A DNA stretch of 64,000 nt from Kitasatospora phosalacinea (GTDB lineage Bacteria; Actinomycetota; Actinomycetes; Streptomycetales; Streptomycetaceae): positions 1 through 64,000 of the forward strand of contig NZ_BSSA01000031.1 in NCBI RefSeq assembly GCF_030268885.1. Reading direction: 5' to 3'. The notes beneath the pieces are model-generated. The model ran no database searches, was not told the origin of the DNA, and saw only the letters and a program-made list of their open reading frames with translations. Shown here piece by piece: positions 7,418-15,870 of the stretch (positions within the stretch are counted from its first letter, which is position 1; every line of letters starts with the position of its first letter). The position numbers were made by a program, and so were the translations under genes.

Positions 7418-8391
7418 ACGGGCCCGTCGAGGACGCCGCACCGGCGCGAGAGGCTGTACCGGCGCGAGACGGTGTACCGGGAGCGGGAGCGGGAGGGGGC
7501 GCGGACGCCGGGAGGGCCGCGCTGCTGGTGGTGCGGGCCGGGTACGGGGCGACCGTGCAGGACCTGGGACGCCCCGGGCTGGCCGCGCTCGGGGTGGGGC
7601 GCTCCGGAGCCGCCGACCGGGGTGCGCTGCGGCTCGCCAACCGGCTGGTGGGCAACCCGGAGGACGCCGCGGGGCTCGAAATGCCGCTCGGCGGCGTCGA
7701 ATTGGCGTTCCGCCGGGCCGCCACCTGCGCGCTCGCCGGAGCCGACTGCCCGGCCTGGGTGGACGGTCGCCCGGTCGGCCCGCGCACCCCGCTGGCGGTG
7801 CCCGCCGGGGCCCGGCTGCGGATCGGCACGCCCGGCCGCGGCCTGCGCGCCTACCTGGCCGTCCGCGGCGGGCTGGACGTCCCCGCGGTGCTGGGCTCCC
7901 GCGCCACCGACACCCTCGCCGGACTCGGACCGCAACGGCTGACGGCCGGACAGCTGCTGCCCGTCGGCACCGCCGCCACCGGCTGGCCCGCCGCCGAGCA
8001 CGCCCCGCGCCGCGACCGGACCGGGCCCCTCGTGCTGCACGTGGTCCCGGGGCCGCGCGACGACTGGTTCACCCCCGCCGCGCTGCGCACCCTGTGCGGC
8101 GAGCCGTACACCGTGACCGCCGACAGCGACCGGGTCGGCATGCGGCTGGACGGCCCCGTGCTGGAACGGGCCCGGAGCGGCGAACTGCCCTCCGAGGGCA
8201 TGGTGGGCGGCGCGCTCCAGGTGCCGCCGTCCGGGCGGCCGATCCTGTTCCTCGCCGACCACCCCGTCACCGGCGGGTACCCGGTGATCGCGGTGGTCCG
8301 CCGGGCCGACCTGGACGCGGCCGCCCAGGCCAGGCCCGGCGACGTGCTGCACTTCCGGCTGGAGGGTCGGCCGGACGGTCGGCCGGGCTGA
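7414..8391 (+). CDS. pxpC: 5-oxoprolinase subunit PxpC (biotin-dependent-carboxylase-like)
   Basis: A 325-residue KipA-family subunit. Family signatures include VQDLGRPGLAALGVGRSGAA, the NRLVGNPEDAAGLEM stretch, and SEGMVGGALQVPPSGRPILF toward the C-terminus. The GTG start at 7414 overlaps the pxpB stop and has GGAGGGGA just upstream, so translation is coupled. An extra Ala/Gly-rich N-terminal segment of about 35 residues precedes the conserved domain; a later start would be compatible with the family. Confidence 0.9.
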   Translation: MNGPVEDAAPAREAVPARDGVPGAGAGGGADAGRAALLVVRAGYGATVQDLGRPGLAALGVGRSGAADRGALRLANRLVGNPEDAAGLEMPLGGVELAFRRAATCALAGADCPAWVDGRPVGPRTPLAVPAGARLRIGTPGRGLRAYLAVRGGLDVPAVLGSRATDTLAGLGPQRLTAGQLLPVGTAATGWPAAEHAPRRDRTGPLVLHVVPGPRDDWFTPAALRTLCGEPYTVTADSDRVGMRLDGPVLERARSGELPSEGMVGGALQVPPSGRPILFLADHPVTGGYPVIAVVRRADLDAAAQARPGDVLHFRLEGRPDGRPG

Positions 8392-8400
8392 GGACGGAAG

Positions 8401-8425
8401 GGAACCGGGGGAGGCCCCCGGTTCC
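8401..8425. terminator. Bidirectional terminator between pxpC and the VWA gene
   Basis: A perfect 11-bp stem (GGAACCGGGGG and complement) with a 3-nt AGG loop fills the short gap between two convergent genes. Confidence 0.75.
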
Positions 8426-8445
8426 GCCCCGCCCCCGGCGGCACG

Positions 8446-9804
8446 TCAACCCAGGGTGACGACCTTCGCCCAGCTCGGCGGGGCGTCCGGCAGGTAGTCG
8501 GGATCGTCCTCGTCCACGCTGCGGGGGCGCGGGAACAGGCCGACGACGGTGCGGCACGGGGGCGGACTGCTCGGCCACGGGGTCTGGCCGTCCGTCAGGA
8601 CGACGACCACGTCCGGGGCGGGACGGCGGCGCAGGGCCGCGGCGAAACCGGTCCGCAGGTCGGTGCCGCCACCGCCGACCAGCTCCAACCCGCCCTCGGC
8701 GGCGGCCTGCCGGACCAGCCGGGCGGCGGCGTCGCAGGAGAGCACCGAGACCAGGTCGCGCCGCCCGTCCACCGCGCGCAGGATCGCCGCGGTCTCCAGC
8801 AGTGCGCTGCCCAGCTCGCCGTCGCTGACCGACCCCGAGGTGTCGACGACCACCACCACCCGGGGCGGTCGGCGGCGCAGCGAGGGCAGCACGACCCCGG
8901 GGAGGGCGGACGAGCGGCGCGCCGGGCGGCCGTAGCTGTAGTCGGTGCCCGCGCCCGCCGCGGCCACCGCGGAGCGGACCGCCGCGCCGAGCAGCTCCCG
9001 CCAGGGCTGCGGCGGGTGGAAGGCCTCCCGGGCCCAGCGCCGCCAGCCCGCGGGGGTGCTGCCGGGCCGGGCCAGGATGCCCTGGGCGACCCGGAAGCGG
9101 ACCAGGTCGCGCTCGTGCGGGGCCAGGCCGTACCGGCAGTCGCAGTCCGCGTCCGGGTCGTGCGGGCAGCCCGGGCCGGACTCCCACTCCCGTTCCAGGC
9201 CGTCGGCGCCGCTGCCGCACTCCAGCCAGACCAGGCGCTGGTACTTGGTGCCGATGGTGAACTGCCGCAGGTAGTCCTCCATCAGCCCGCCCTCGGCCAG
9301 CCCGAGGGTGCTCGGGTAGACCGCGTCGACCGGCCGGACCAGGCCGTCGCCGAACGCGTCGTCGTTGATCTCGCAGTCCGCGGCCAGGTTGATCCGCAGC
9401 CGGTCGGCCGGGCCGTCCAGGCCCAGTGAGCGCATCGCCCGGTCGCCGCGCCGGGCGTGGTCGCGCAGCAGGTGCGAGACCTCGTGCACCCAGACCGAGG
9501 CCAGCTCCTCCTCGGAGGTGCGGTCGACGAACCCGGGCGAGACGTAGCACCGCCAGTACCGGTCCACGGCCATGGTCGGCACCCGGGACGACTCCACCAC
9601 GTGCATCGCGAACAGCGCCGTCGCCAGGTACGGGCGGGCCCGCACCGCGTGCAGCCGGGCCGCGAACAGCTTCTCGGTGTCCAGCCGCAGCGCCGTCCGG
9701 CCGGTGGCGGTGGCGGCCGCGTCCGCTCCGGCTGCGCCCGCTCCGGCTGCGCCCGCTCCGGTCGGGGTGCTCACCGCCGGGGTACTCACCGCCGGGGGGT
9801 TCAC
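8446..9804 (-). CDS. VWA-like putative metallopeptidase (DUF2201 type)
   Basis: A 452-residue cytoplasmic protein. The N-terminal half is a putative metallopeptidase domain with HEVSH (HExxH) at 107-111 and conserved Asp/Asn residues (NLAADCEIND). The C-terminal third is a VWA-like domain with a metal-site motif VVDTSGSVSD and VVVLTDGQTPW. The GTG at 9804 overlaps the stop of the MoxR-type ATPase gene (GTGA), which supports the start and coupling. MoxR-VWA pairs usually work as chaperone/remodelling systems; the target is unknown. The residues before 40 are Ala/Thr/Gly low-complexity. Confidence 0.87.
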   Translation of the reverse strand: MNPPAVSTPAVSTPTGAGAAGAGAAGADAAATATGRTALRLDTEKLFAARLHAVRARPYLATALFAMHVVESSRVPTMAVDRYWRCYVSPGFVDRTSEEELASVWVHEVSHLLRDHARRGDRAMRSLGLDGPADRLRINLAADCEINDDAFGDGLVRPVDAVYPSTLGLAEGGLMEDYLRQFTIGTKYQRLVWLECGSGADGLEREWESGPGCPHDPDADCDCRYGLAPHERDLVRFRVAQGILARPGSTPAGWRRWAREAFHPPQPWRELLGAAVRSAVAAAGAGTDYSYGRPARRSSALPGVVLPSLRRRPPRVVVVVDTSGSVSDGELGSALLETAAILRAVDGRRDLVSVLSCDAAARLVRQAAAEGGLELVGGGGTDLRTGFAAALRRRPAPDVVVVLTDGQTPWPSSPPPCRTVVGLFPRPRSVDEDDPDYLPDAPPSWAKVVTLG

Positions 9805-11027
9805 CGGCGCCCCGTGGTGGCGGGGACGCGGGCCGCCGAACGCTCGGCCCGGCGGGAGACCTGCAGCGCACCGGCGAAGCGGTGGACCAACTCCGGTACC
9901 TCCCAGGCGTCCTGGCGCAGCGAGGCGAGCGTGGTCACCGGCACCACCAGCAGGTCGGGCGGGCTGCTCTCCAGTGCGCGGGCCATCAACGCCCAGGCGG
10001 AGTCCCAGCGTTCGCGGGTCGGACGGGAACGGACGGCGGCCACCACCCCGTCCAGCACGGTCTGCCGCAGGTCGCCGCGCTCGGGCAGGACGGCGGCGGC
10101 CGGGTCGGCGAGCAGGTCCTCGGGCGCGGGCAGGTCCATCCGGTCGACGGTGGCCAGGAGTTCGAGCCCCGGCCCGTCGCCGACGGTGCCGCGCACCAGC
10201 AGCGACAGCACCTCGCGGGAGGAGCCGGCCGCCGAACCGAACGCGAGCAGCCGCACGGTCATCTCCCAACTGCGCGGCGAAGGCCACGCCTTGCCGCGCC
10301 GGGTCTCGGCGGACGGCAGCCGGTGGGTCAGCTCGGGCCGGACGGTGAGCAGCCCGCACACCGCTCGGCGGGCGAACTCGACCGCGGCGGGCAGCCGTTC
10401 GGCGTCCAGCCGGGGCAGTTCGGCGCGCGGCCACACGCCGCCCAGGCCGCGCACCACCACCTCGGCGTCGTGCACCCAGTCCAGGTGGACGAAGCGGTTG
10501 GCCAGCGGCGGGCTCAGCTCCCAGCCGTCGGCGGCCGAGGCGCGCGGGTTGGCCGCCGCCACGATCCTCACCCCCGGCGGGAGTTGCAGCGAACCGATCC
10601 GCCGCTCCAGCACCAGCCGGAGCAGTGCGGCCTGCACCGCCGGTGGCGCGGTGGACAGTTCGTCGAGGAACAGCAGCCCGCGGCCCTGCCGGACCAGCCG
10701 CACCGCCCAGTCCGGCGGCGCCAGCGGCACGCCCTGCACGGCGGGGTCGTCACCGATCACCGGCAGGCCGGAGAAGTCGGACGGCTCGTGGACGCTGGCG
10801 ATCACCGTGGTGAGCGGCAGGTCGAGTTCGGTGGCGAGCTGGTTCAGCGCGGCGGTCTTGCCGATGCCGGGCTCGCCCCACAGCAGGACCGGCAGGTCGG
10901 CGGCGACGGCGAGGGTCAGCGCCTCGGTCTGGAGGTCCTGCCGGGGCTCGGTGCCGGACTCCTTCAGTAGACCCAGGAGGCGGTCGGCGAGGGCGAGTTG
11001 GGGCGAGGGCGAAACGGAAGAAGGCAT
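9801..11027 (-). CDS. MoxR-type AAA+ ATPase
   Basis: A 408-residue AAA+ ATPase with Walker A GEPGIGKT at 51-58, Walker B LLFLDE at 118-123 and sensor segment IVAAANPRASAADGW. An AAAGGTG ribosome site lies 7 nt before the ATG. It is translationally coupled to the downstream VWA/metallopeptidase gene, its expected partner. The upstream gene on the same strand ends about 100 bp away across a GGGCA/GGCAC repeat tract, so all three may form one operon. Confidence 0.9.
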   Translation of the reverse strand: MPSSVSPSPQLALADRLLGLLKESGTEPRQDLQTEALTLAVAADLPVLLWGEPGIGKTAALNQLATELDLPLTTVIASVHEPSDFSGLPVIGDDPAVQGVPLAPPDWAVRLVRQGRGLLFLDELSTAPPAVQAALLRLVLERRIGSLQLPPGVRIVAAANPRASAADGWELSPPLANRFVHLDWVHDAEVVVRGLGGVWPRAELPRLDAERLPAAVEFARRAVCGLLTVRPELTHRLPSAETRRGKAWPSPRSWEMTVRLLAFGSAAGSSREVLSLLVRGTVGDGPGLELLATVDRMDLPAPEDLLADPAAAVLPERGDLRQTVLDGVVAAVRSRPTRERWDSAWALMARALESSPPDLLVVPVTTLASLRQDAWEVPELVHRFAGALQVSRRAERSAARVPATTGRR

Positions 11028-11060
11028 GGGTGATCACCTTTGGGGTCGGAGGAGGCGTGC

Positions 11061-11118
11061 GGGGCAGGGCAGGGCAGGGCACGGCACGGCGGGGCACGGC
11101 GGGGCACGGCGGGGCGCC
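11061..11118. repeat. GGGCA / GGGGCACGGC short tandem repeats
   Basis: A low-complexity tract of 5- and 10-bp units (AGGGC, then GGGGCACGGC) lies between the ATPase start and the upstream gene's stop. It may affect spacing in the operon; copy number could vary by slippage. Confidence 0.6.
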
Positions 11119-11125
11119 GGCCCTG

Positions 11126-12466
11126 TCAGGACGTCCGGCGCCGTCGGCTGTGCGGAGGGAGGCGGTGCGGGCGGCCGTTCGGGCGCGGTTCACCCGGCGC
11201 GGGGACGGGAGCGGTGTCGTAGCGGCTGCGGACCGGTCCGAGACCGGCCGCGTACAGGCTGCGGACCAGGCGGTGCTGCAGGTCGGCGTCCAGCGCCTCG
11301 GCCAGCGGGCCGTGGCGCAGCACGGCCCGCGGGCCGATGAGCCGGTGCACGGCGGCGAGCGCCCCGGCGCGGTCGCCGTGCAGCAGCCGCTGCCGGACGG
11401 AGTCCAGGTTCTCCGGCTGCCGGTGCGCGCGGTCGATCGCCCGCAGGCACGGCAGCGGGGGCCCGCCGAGCTCCGCCAGTGCCTCCTCGCGCCGCAACTG
11501 CTCCGGGTCGTGGTCGAGCGGCACCAGCACCCCGTCGACCACGGCGATCCGGTGCGCAACGCCACGGCACTCCACCGTCAACGGACCGTCCCCGTACGCC
11601 CGTTCGGGCCGAGCGGGGTCATGCGCGGGCCGGTGGTCGGGGGCGAGCGCGGCGGCCACCAGCGGGTGCAGCGCGTCCGGCCCGAGCAGCCCCGTACGGA
11701 GCAGCAGCAGGTCGGGCGGCGTCCACGTGGCGGCGTCCGGCAGCACGGCGAGGCCGCGCACCCCGCGCCCGGCCCTCGCCGCCGCGGTCGGACCGCCGCC
11801 GAGCAGCAGGTGCCGCCGGTGGGCGAGCCGCACCACGACGGGGGCGTCCTCCGGCAGCCCGTCCGCCGACCGGAGCAGGGCGGCCTCGAACTCCCATGCC
11901 GCGTCCGCGACCTGACCGTCCGTCAGGTCAGCGGTGCGGTCGGCGAGTTCGGGGGCGCGGCGGGCGTCCCAGAGGTGACGGTGCAGGTCGAGGCGGAAGC
12001 GCGGGTCGGGGCGCGGCCGGGGCCGCCCGGCGGACGGGCGGACGGCGGCGTCCCACAGCGCCAGCCCGATCCGCTGGCCCGCCGAGGCGTGGCCGGGCGC
12101 CGTCCGGGCGACCAGGTGCAGCGGCGGCCCGCCCCCGTCGCGCGGGTAGCGCGCCAGGGACAGCGTCAGTCCGGGCCGCAGCACCCCGTCCGGGGCGATC
12201 CGCGGCAGGTGCCAGCGCAGCAGGTCGGGGGCCAGGTGCCGCAGGTCGGCCCGGAGCCGACCCGTCAGCTCGGACCCGTACGTGCGGGTGACGGCGCGCA
12301 GCTCGATCTCCGGATCGCATCCGGCCGCTGCGCAGGCTCCGCCCCAATCGCCCAGCGCACGGCGGGCGGTGGCGGTCTCGATCATGGCCGGGGGAACGGC
12401 GAAACGCCGGACGCGCGACCAGAAACTGTTGCGGGTGTCCTCGTCCAGGAGGGAAGTGTCGTACAT
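11126..12466 (-). CDS. Conserved hypothetical protein upstream of MoxR/VWA genes
   Basis: I do not recognise a domain in this 446-residue protein. It is soluble (no signal or membrane segment), Leu/Ala/Arg-rich, with likely helical repeats in the C-terminal third (ENLDSVRQRLLHGDRAGALA). Similar-sized proteins accompany MoxR/VWA pairs in Streptomyces, so it is likely the third component of that operon. The ATG at 12466 lacks a clear ribosome site; a GTG two codons upstream is an alternative. The C-terminal tail is basic (RRRR). Confidence 0.7.
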   Translation of the reverse strand: MYDTSLLDEDTRNSFWSRVRRFAVPPAMIETATARRALGDWGGACAAAGCDPEIELRAVTRTYGSELTGRLRADLRHLAPDLLRWHLPRIAPDGVLRPGLTLSLARYPRDGGGPPLHLVARTAPGHASAGQRIGLALWDAAVRPSAGRPRPRPDPRFRLDLHRHLWDARRAPELADRTADLTDGQVADAAWEFEAALLRSADGLPEDAPVVVRLAHRRHLLLGGGPTAAARAGRGVRGLAVLPDAATWTPPDLLLLRTGLLGPDALHPLVAAALAPDHRPAHDPARPERAYGDGPLTVECRGVAHRIAVVDGVLVPLDHDPEQLRREEALAELGGPPLPCLRAIDRAHRQPENLDSVRQRLLHGDRAGALAAVHRLIGPRAVLRHGPLAEALDADLQHRLVRSLYAAGLGPVRSRYDTAPVPAPGEPRPNGRPHRLPPHSRRRRTS

Positions 12467-12695
12467 CAGCACGCACTTCGGAAGGACGGGACCTCCAATC
12501 CGTGAGTAGTCATCGCCGGTGATCGTAGCCGCAGAGCGGCGACCTGTCAGCCCCGTTCCGGTCCCGCCCGCCCGCGCGCCGCTGCCCGTGCGCTCCCCGG
12601 GCGCTCCTCGGACGCTCCCCGGACGGGTCCCGGACGGTTCCCGACGTAGGGTGACGGGAAGGGACAGGGAGCCGGTGGCGGAAGGGCGGTGGAGG

Positions 12696-13655
12696 ATGTC
12701 GGACGGGCGGGCGACGGGCGGACGGCCCCGGTGGCGGCGGCCCGGCGAGGTGCTGCGACTGCGCCTGCTGCGGGAGATCAACTCCACGGTGCACGGCGCC
12801 GACCTGCACCTGGAGCGCTACGACCGCCCGGCCGGTGACCCGGGGCTGTTCGGCCCGGACAGCGTGGTGTGGCGGGTGCACGGGCACCCGGCCGGGATGC
12901 TGGTCGGCGGGTTCGCCGCGCTGATGCTCCAGTCGCTGCACCCCGTGGCGATGCGCGCCGTCGCCCAGCACTCCGACTACCGCACCGACCCGGTCGGCCG
13001 ACTGCACCGCACCGCCCGGTTCGTCTCCACCACCACGCTCGGCTCCTCCGCCGCCGCCGAGGCCGCGATCGCCGACGTCCGCCGCATCCACGGTCACGTC
13101 CGCGGTCGCGACGCCGAGGGGCGGCCGTACCGGGCCGACGACCCCGACCTGCTGTGCTGGGTGCACACCGCCGAAGTGGCCTGCTTCCTGGCGGGACACC
13201 AGGTCTTCGCCGGGGGTGACCGGTTGACCGCGGCGCAGTGCGACGACTACCTCGCCGAGGTCGCCCAGATCGGCCAACTCCTGGGCGCCGACGGCGTGCC
13301 CCTCTCCCGCGCCGGACTCGCCCGCTACCTGAGCGGGGCGCGCGGTGCGCTACGGGCCGGACCCGAGGCGCTGGAGGCCGTCGGGCTGCTGCGCGGCTTC
13401 GGTCGGACCGGGCGCGAGCGCCTCGCCGTCCGCGTCCTCACCAACGCGGCGGTCGGCCTGCTGCCCGCCTGGGCCCGCTCCGCGCTCGGCATCCGCCGCC
13501 CCTGGGCCGTCCGTCGGCTGTGGGACCGCCCGCTGGCCCGGCTGCTCGGCGCCGCCATGGTGTGGGCCTGCGGACTGTCCCCGATCCGCGCCGCCGCGAC
13601 CGCCCGGGCCCGGGCGAGGCCGGCCGTTCCGGCGGGGGACGCCGCGGGACGCTGA
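12696..13655 (+). CDS. MpaB-like oxygenase (DUF2236 family)
   Basis: A 319-residue protein with the family hallmarks: SVVWRVHGHPAGMLVGG at the N-terminal core, the TARFVSTTTLGS stretch, and LLCWVHTAEVACFLAG with histidines suited to heme binding. Members include the MpaB oxidative cleavage enzyme and latex clearing protein relatives; substrate cannot be read from sequence. The ATG at 12696 has GGAGG immediately before it (too close) and AAGGG 8 nt upstream. An upstream in-frame GTG near 12651 is an alternative. It is divergent from the 446-aa gene. Confidence 0.83.
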   Translation: MSDGRATGGRPRWRRPGEVLRLRLLREINSTVHGADLHLERYDRPAGDPGLFGPDSVVWRVHGHPAGMLVGGFAALMLQSLHPVAMRAVAQHSDYRTDPVGRLHRTARFVSTTTLGSSAAAEAAIADVRRIHGHVRGRDAEGRPYRADDPDLLCWVHTAEVACFLAGHQVFAGGDRLTAAQCDDYLAEVAQIGQLLGADGVPLSRAGLARYLSGARGALRAGPEALEAVGLLRGFGRTGRERLAVRVLTNAAVGLLPAWARSALGIRRPWAVRRLWDRPLARLLGAAMVWACGLSPIRAAATARARARPAVPAGDAAGR

Positions 13656-13671
13656 GCGCGGGCGGCGGGCC

Positions 13672-13728
13672 CGGACGCGACGGGCCGGGACGCGACGGGC
13701 CGGGCCCGGGACGCGACGGGCCCGGACG
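13672..13728. repeat. Tandem 14-15 bp GACGCGACGGGC repeats
   Basis: Three adjoining copies of a CGGGACGCGACGGGC-like unit lie just after the MpaB stop, in the gap before the bL37 gene. No coding role is apparent. Confidence 0.6.
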
Positions 13729-13839
13729 TGGCGCAGCGGGAGACGTGGTGGAGCGGCCGTCGCGTCCGGGCTGGGTTCCGGGGGCGACGGCCGCTCCGGC
13801 GTCGTCAGTGGTCAGCGTGGGGTGCGGGGAGTGCGGACG

Positions 13840-13917
13840 TCAGCACTGGGGCCGACGGCCGTGGTTCGCTCCGCGCCTCGCGCGGGCCTTCTTCTTGCGG
13901 CGGCGCTTCGACGACAT
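13840..13917 (-). CDS. bL37-like small ribosomal protein (25 aa)
   Basis: A 25-codon gene, below the length most gene finders report. The product starts MSSKRRRKKK and carries ANHGRRP near the C-terminus, matching the tiny actinobacterial 50S protein bL37 (mycobacterial members are about 24 residues and share the basic N-terminus and ANHGKRP). bL37 sits on the 23S rRNA of the large subunit. AGGAG lies about 7 nt before the ATG, strong support for translation. The last residues PQC differ from the usual PNA, so this may be a divergent copy. It is divergent from the whiB gene. Confidence 0.78.
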   Translation of the reverse strand: MSSKRRRKKKARARRGANHGRRPQC

Positions 13918-14313
13918 GGCCTCTCCTCTCGCGTGGTGCACGTGGTGCACGACAGCCCCCCGTCCACCGTGCCCCGTCCGCGCCGAACCCGCCAGCCGAC
14001 CCGGACCGGCGCGTCCGCGGGCGGTCGGGCGGTGCCCGGGCCGCCCGGGCAGCAGGACGGAGAGCAGCGGGGCCGAGACGAAGTCGTGGAGGCACGAGCG
14101 AGGACGAGGGCGACTGACCGGGGACCTTCCGCGCGGACCGGCCGTCGGCGCGGTCGAGGGCGCTCCGGTCAGTGGGCGCTTCGGTCAGTGGGTGCTTCGC
14201 CCGGCGGATCGCGGTTAGACGGACGGAAATCCGTTCATCCGCACAGCTGCCCAGCAGCTCGTCTGCCAGTACGACGGACCGATGGTCCGACCGTCCGACG
14301 GAAGGAGCACCAG
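13918..14313. other. 396-bp divergent region between bL37 and whiB
   Basis: No gene seen. It must contain promoters for both the bL37-like gene and the WhiB gene. The stretch just before whiB has short inverted elements (CAGCTGCCCAGCAGCTCG), but I cannot define a promoter or attenuator from sequence alone. Confidence 0.5.
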
Positions 14314-14616
14314 ATGACCGTGATCTCGCACCTGCCCGGCGCCCACGAGGAGGAGTGGGAGTGGCAGCTCAGCGGCGCCTGCCGCGCCGCCGACTCCCAG
14401 CTGTTCTTCCACCCCGCGGGGGAGCGGGGCCAGGCCCACGACGACCGCGACCGCGCCGCCAAGGCCGTCTGCGCCCGCTGCCCCGTCCGCGAGCGCTGCC
14501 TGATGCACGCCCTGGCCGCCCGTGAACGCTACGGCGTGTGGGGCGGCTGCACCGAGGAGGAGCGGCGCGGCATGCTGCGTCGTCGGCGGCGCAACCGCGC
14601 CCGCGTCGCACGTTGA
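14314..14616 (+). CDS. WhiB-family [4Fe-4S] transcription factor
   Basis: A 100-residue Wbl protein. Four cysteines bind an iron-sulfur cluster: the first in GACRAADSQLFF, then CARCPVRERC (C-x2-C-x5-C), followed by the conserved turn RYGVWGG and a basic C-terminus (RRRRRNRARVAR) for DNA contact. Wbl proteins control development, redox response or antibiotic resistance, usually by binding the principal sigma factor. It is not clearly WblA, WhiD or WblC by its sequence; the basic tail is closest to the WhiB1/WblE type. AAGGAG lies 7 nt before the ATG. Confidence 0.93.
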   Translation: MTVISHLPGAHEEEWEWQLSGACRAADSQLFFHPAGERGQAHDDRDRAAKAVCARCPVRERCLMHALAARERYGVWGGCTEEERRGMLRRRRRNRARVAR

Positions 14617-14650
14617 GACGCCCGTCGGGACGTCCGCCGAGGCGCCTGCC

Positions 14651-14688
14651 GAGCGGACGGACCGAGCGGACGGACCGAGCGGACGGAC
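14651..14688. repeat. 13-bp tandem repeat after whiB
   Basis: Three copies of GAGCGGACGGACC lie between the whiB stop and its terminator. Confidence 0.65.
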
Positions 14689-14699
14689 GAGTGTGCGAC

Positions 14700-14733
14700 G
14701 GAGGCGGCCCCCGGTTCTCCGGGGGCCGCCTCC
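14700..14733. terminator. Strong hairpin terminator between whiB and rsbW
   Basis: A perfect 15-bp stem (GGAGGCGGCCCCCGG and complement) with a TTCT loop, followed on the plus strand by a T-run (GTTTTCC). It serves the convergent genes on both sides. Confidence 0.85.
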
Positions 14734-14762
14734 GTTTTCCGCGTTTCGGCTGTTCCTGCGGC

Positions 14763-15230
14763 TCAGGCGAGCAGTCGGGTCGCGTCGATCTCCGCCCAGA
14801 TGGACTTGCCCTGGCTGTGCCGGTCCGCACCCCAGCGGTCGGCGGTGCGCTGCACGATGTACAGGCCGTGTCCGCCGGGCAGGCCGGGCAGGTGCGGGGT
14901 GCGCAGCGTCGGCAGGACCTCCGACGCGTCGGACACCTCGATCCGCAGCCGGTCGGGCGTCGCGTCCAGGACGAGTTCGAGCGGACCGCCCGCGTGCAGC
15001 ATGGCGTTGCCGACGAGCTCGGCGACCAGCAGCACGACGTCCTCGGGGAGGTCGGGGTCGGGCGGGGTGGACCACGACCAGTCGCCCAGCGCCTCCGCGG
15101 TGAACGCCCTGGCGCGGGCCACCGGGCGCGGCACGCCCGCCAGGCGCAGGCGACGGCGCTGTCCACCCCGGGGCAGCGCCGCCCCGGCGTCGGGACGGTC
15201 GCCGTCGAGGGTCCCCCGGCTCGGTGTCAC
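14763..15230 (-). CDS. RsbW-like anti-sigma factor (serine-protein kinase)
   Basis: A 155-residue GHKL ATPase. It has the N-box LLVAELVGNAMLHA and the G2-type segment GGHGLYIVQ; the usual DxGxG is reduced to SDAS, so the ATP pocket is slightly divergent. Such proteins bind a sigma factor and phosphorylate the STAS antagonist. The GTG at 15230 has AGGGA about 8 nt upstream; an ATG at 15278 (171 residues) is an alternative. It is the last gene after sigma factor and STAS genes on the same strand, making a complete partner-switch set. Confidence 0.87.
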   Translation of the reverse strand: MTPSRGTLDGDRPDAGAALPRGGQRRRLRLAGVPRPVARARAFTAEALGDWSWSTPPDPDLPEDVVLLVAELVGNAMLHAGGPLELVLDATPDRLRIEVSDASEVLPTLRTPHLPGLPGGHGLYIVQRTADRWGADRHSQGKSIWAEIDATRLLA

Positions 15231-15372
15231 GTGCGGGTTCCCTTCGCTCTGGGCGGCGGTTTCATCGGTCCATCTCATCAGCTCGGTCTCACGAGTCGGT
15301 TTCCCGGCAGACCCCGGATTATGCCGGGGATGCCTGGTCGTTCGTGACGCGGTGGTTGATGTGCGCACAGGC

Positions 15373-15741
15373 TCACCCGTCCGCCGCGAGGGCCGCTTCC
15401 ACCGTCTCGTGGACGGCGAACACGGCCTTCGCGCCGGTCAGTTCGAGCAGGTGCCGGACCGACCCGGAGAGCGCCGCCAGGTGGAAGGCCACCCCCGCGT
15501 CGGTGGCGGCCATCCGGGTCTGGAGCAGCAGGTTCAGCCCGGACGAGTCGCAGAAGTCGACCCGTCCGAGGTCGACCACCACGACCGGGGGGCGCTCGGA
15601 GAGCAGCAGGTCGAGCGCCTCCCGGGCGGGGGCCAGGGTTTCGATGTCCAGGTCGCCCGCCAGTACGCACACCGCCGCGTGCGACGGTGTGCGCCGGACA
15701 TCGACGGCCAGGGGGGCCATGGGCAAGTTCTCGGCTGGCAT
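15373..15741 (-). CDS. STAS-domain anti-sigma factor antagonist (RsbV-like)
   Basis: A 122-residue single STAS domain. VVVVDLGRVDFCDSSGLNLLL contains the conserved DSSG whose serine is phosphorylated by the RsbW kinase; unphosphorylated protein sequesters the kinase and frees the sigma factor. GAAGGA lies upstream of the ATG. It sits between the sigma factor gene and the rsbW-like gene. Confidence 0.92.
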   Translation of the reverse strand: MPAENLPMAPLAVDVRRTPSHAAVCVLAGDLDIETLAPAREALDLLLSERPPVVVVDLGRVDFCDSSGLNLLLQTRMAATDAGVAFHLAALSGSVRHLLELTGAKAVFAVHETVEAALAADG

Positions 15742-15870
15742 CCTCGTCCTGTTCCTTCGACCGATCTCCCTCGACCTTACGCATTGACGGGCCCGGCGGT
15801 CGAGACGGGGAGCCCGGTGCGGTCGGCGCGGACGGCCCTGGCCGTCACGGCAACGAGAATTGGCGGGAGG

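Noticed and set aside
13805..14095. A 96-codon minus-strand frame overlapping the bL37 gene
   Set aside because: It is in a different frame from the bL37 ORF, with no ribosome site or motif; the short ANHGRRP frame has both.
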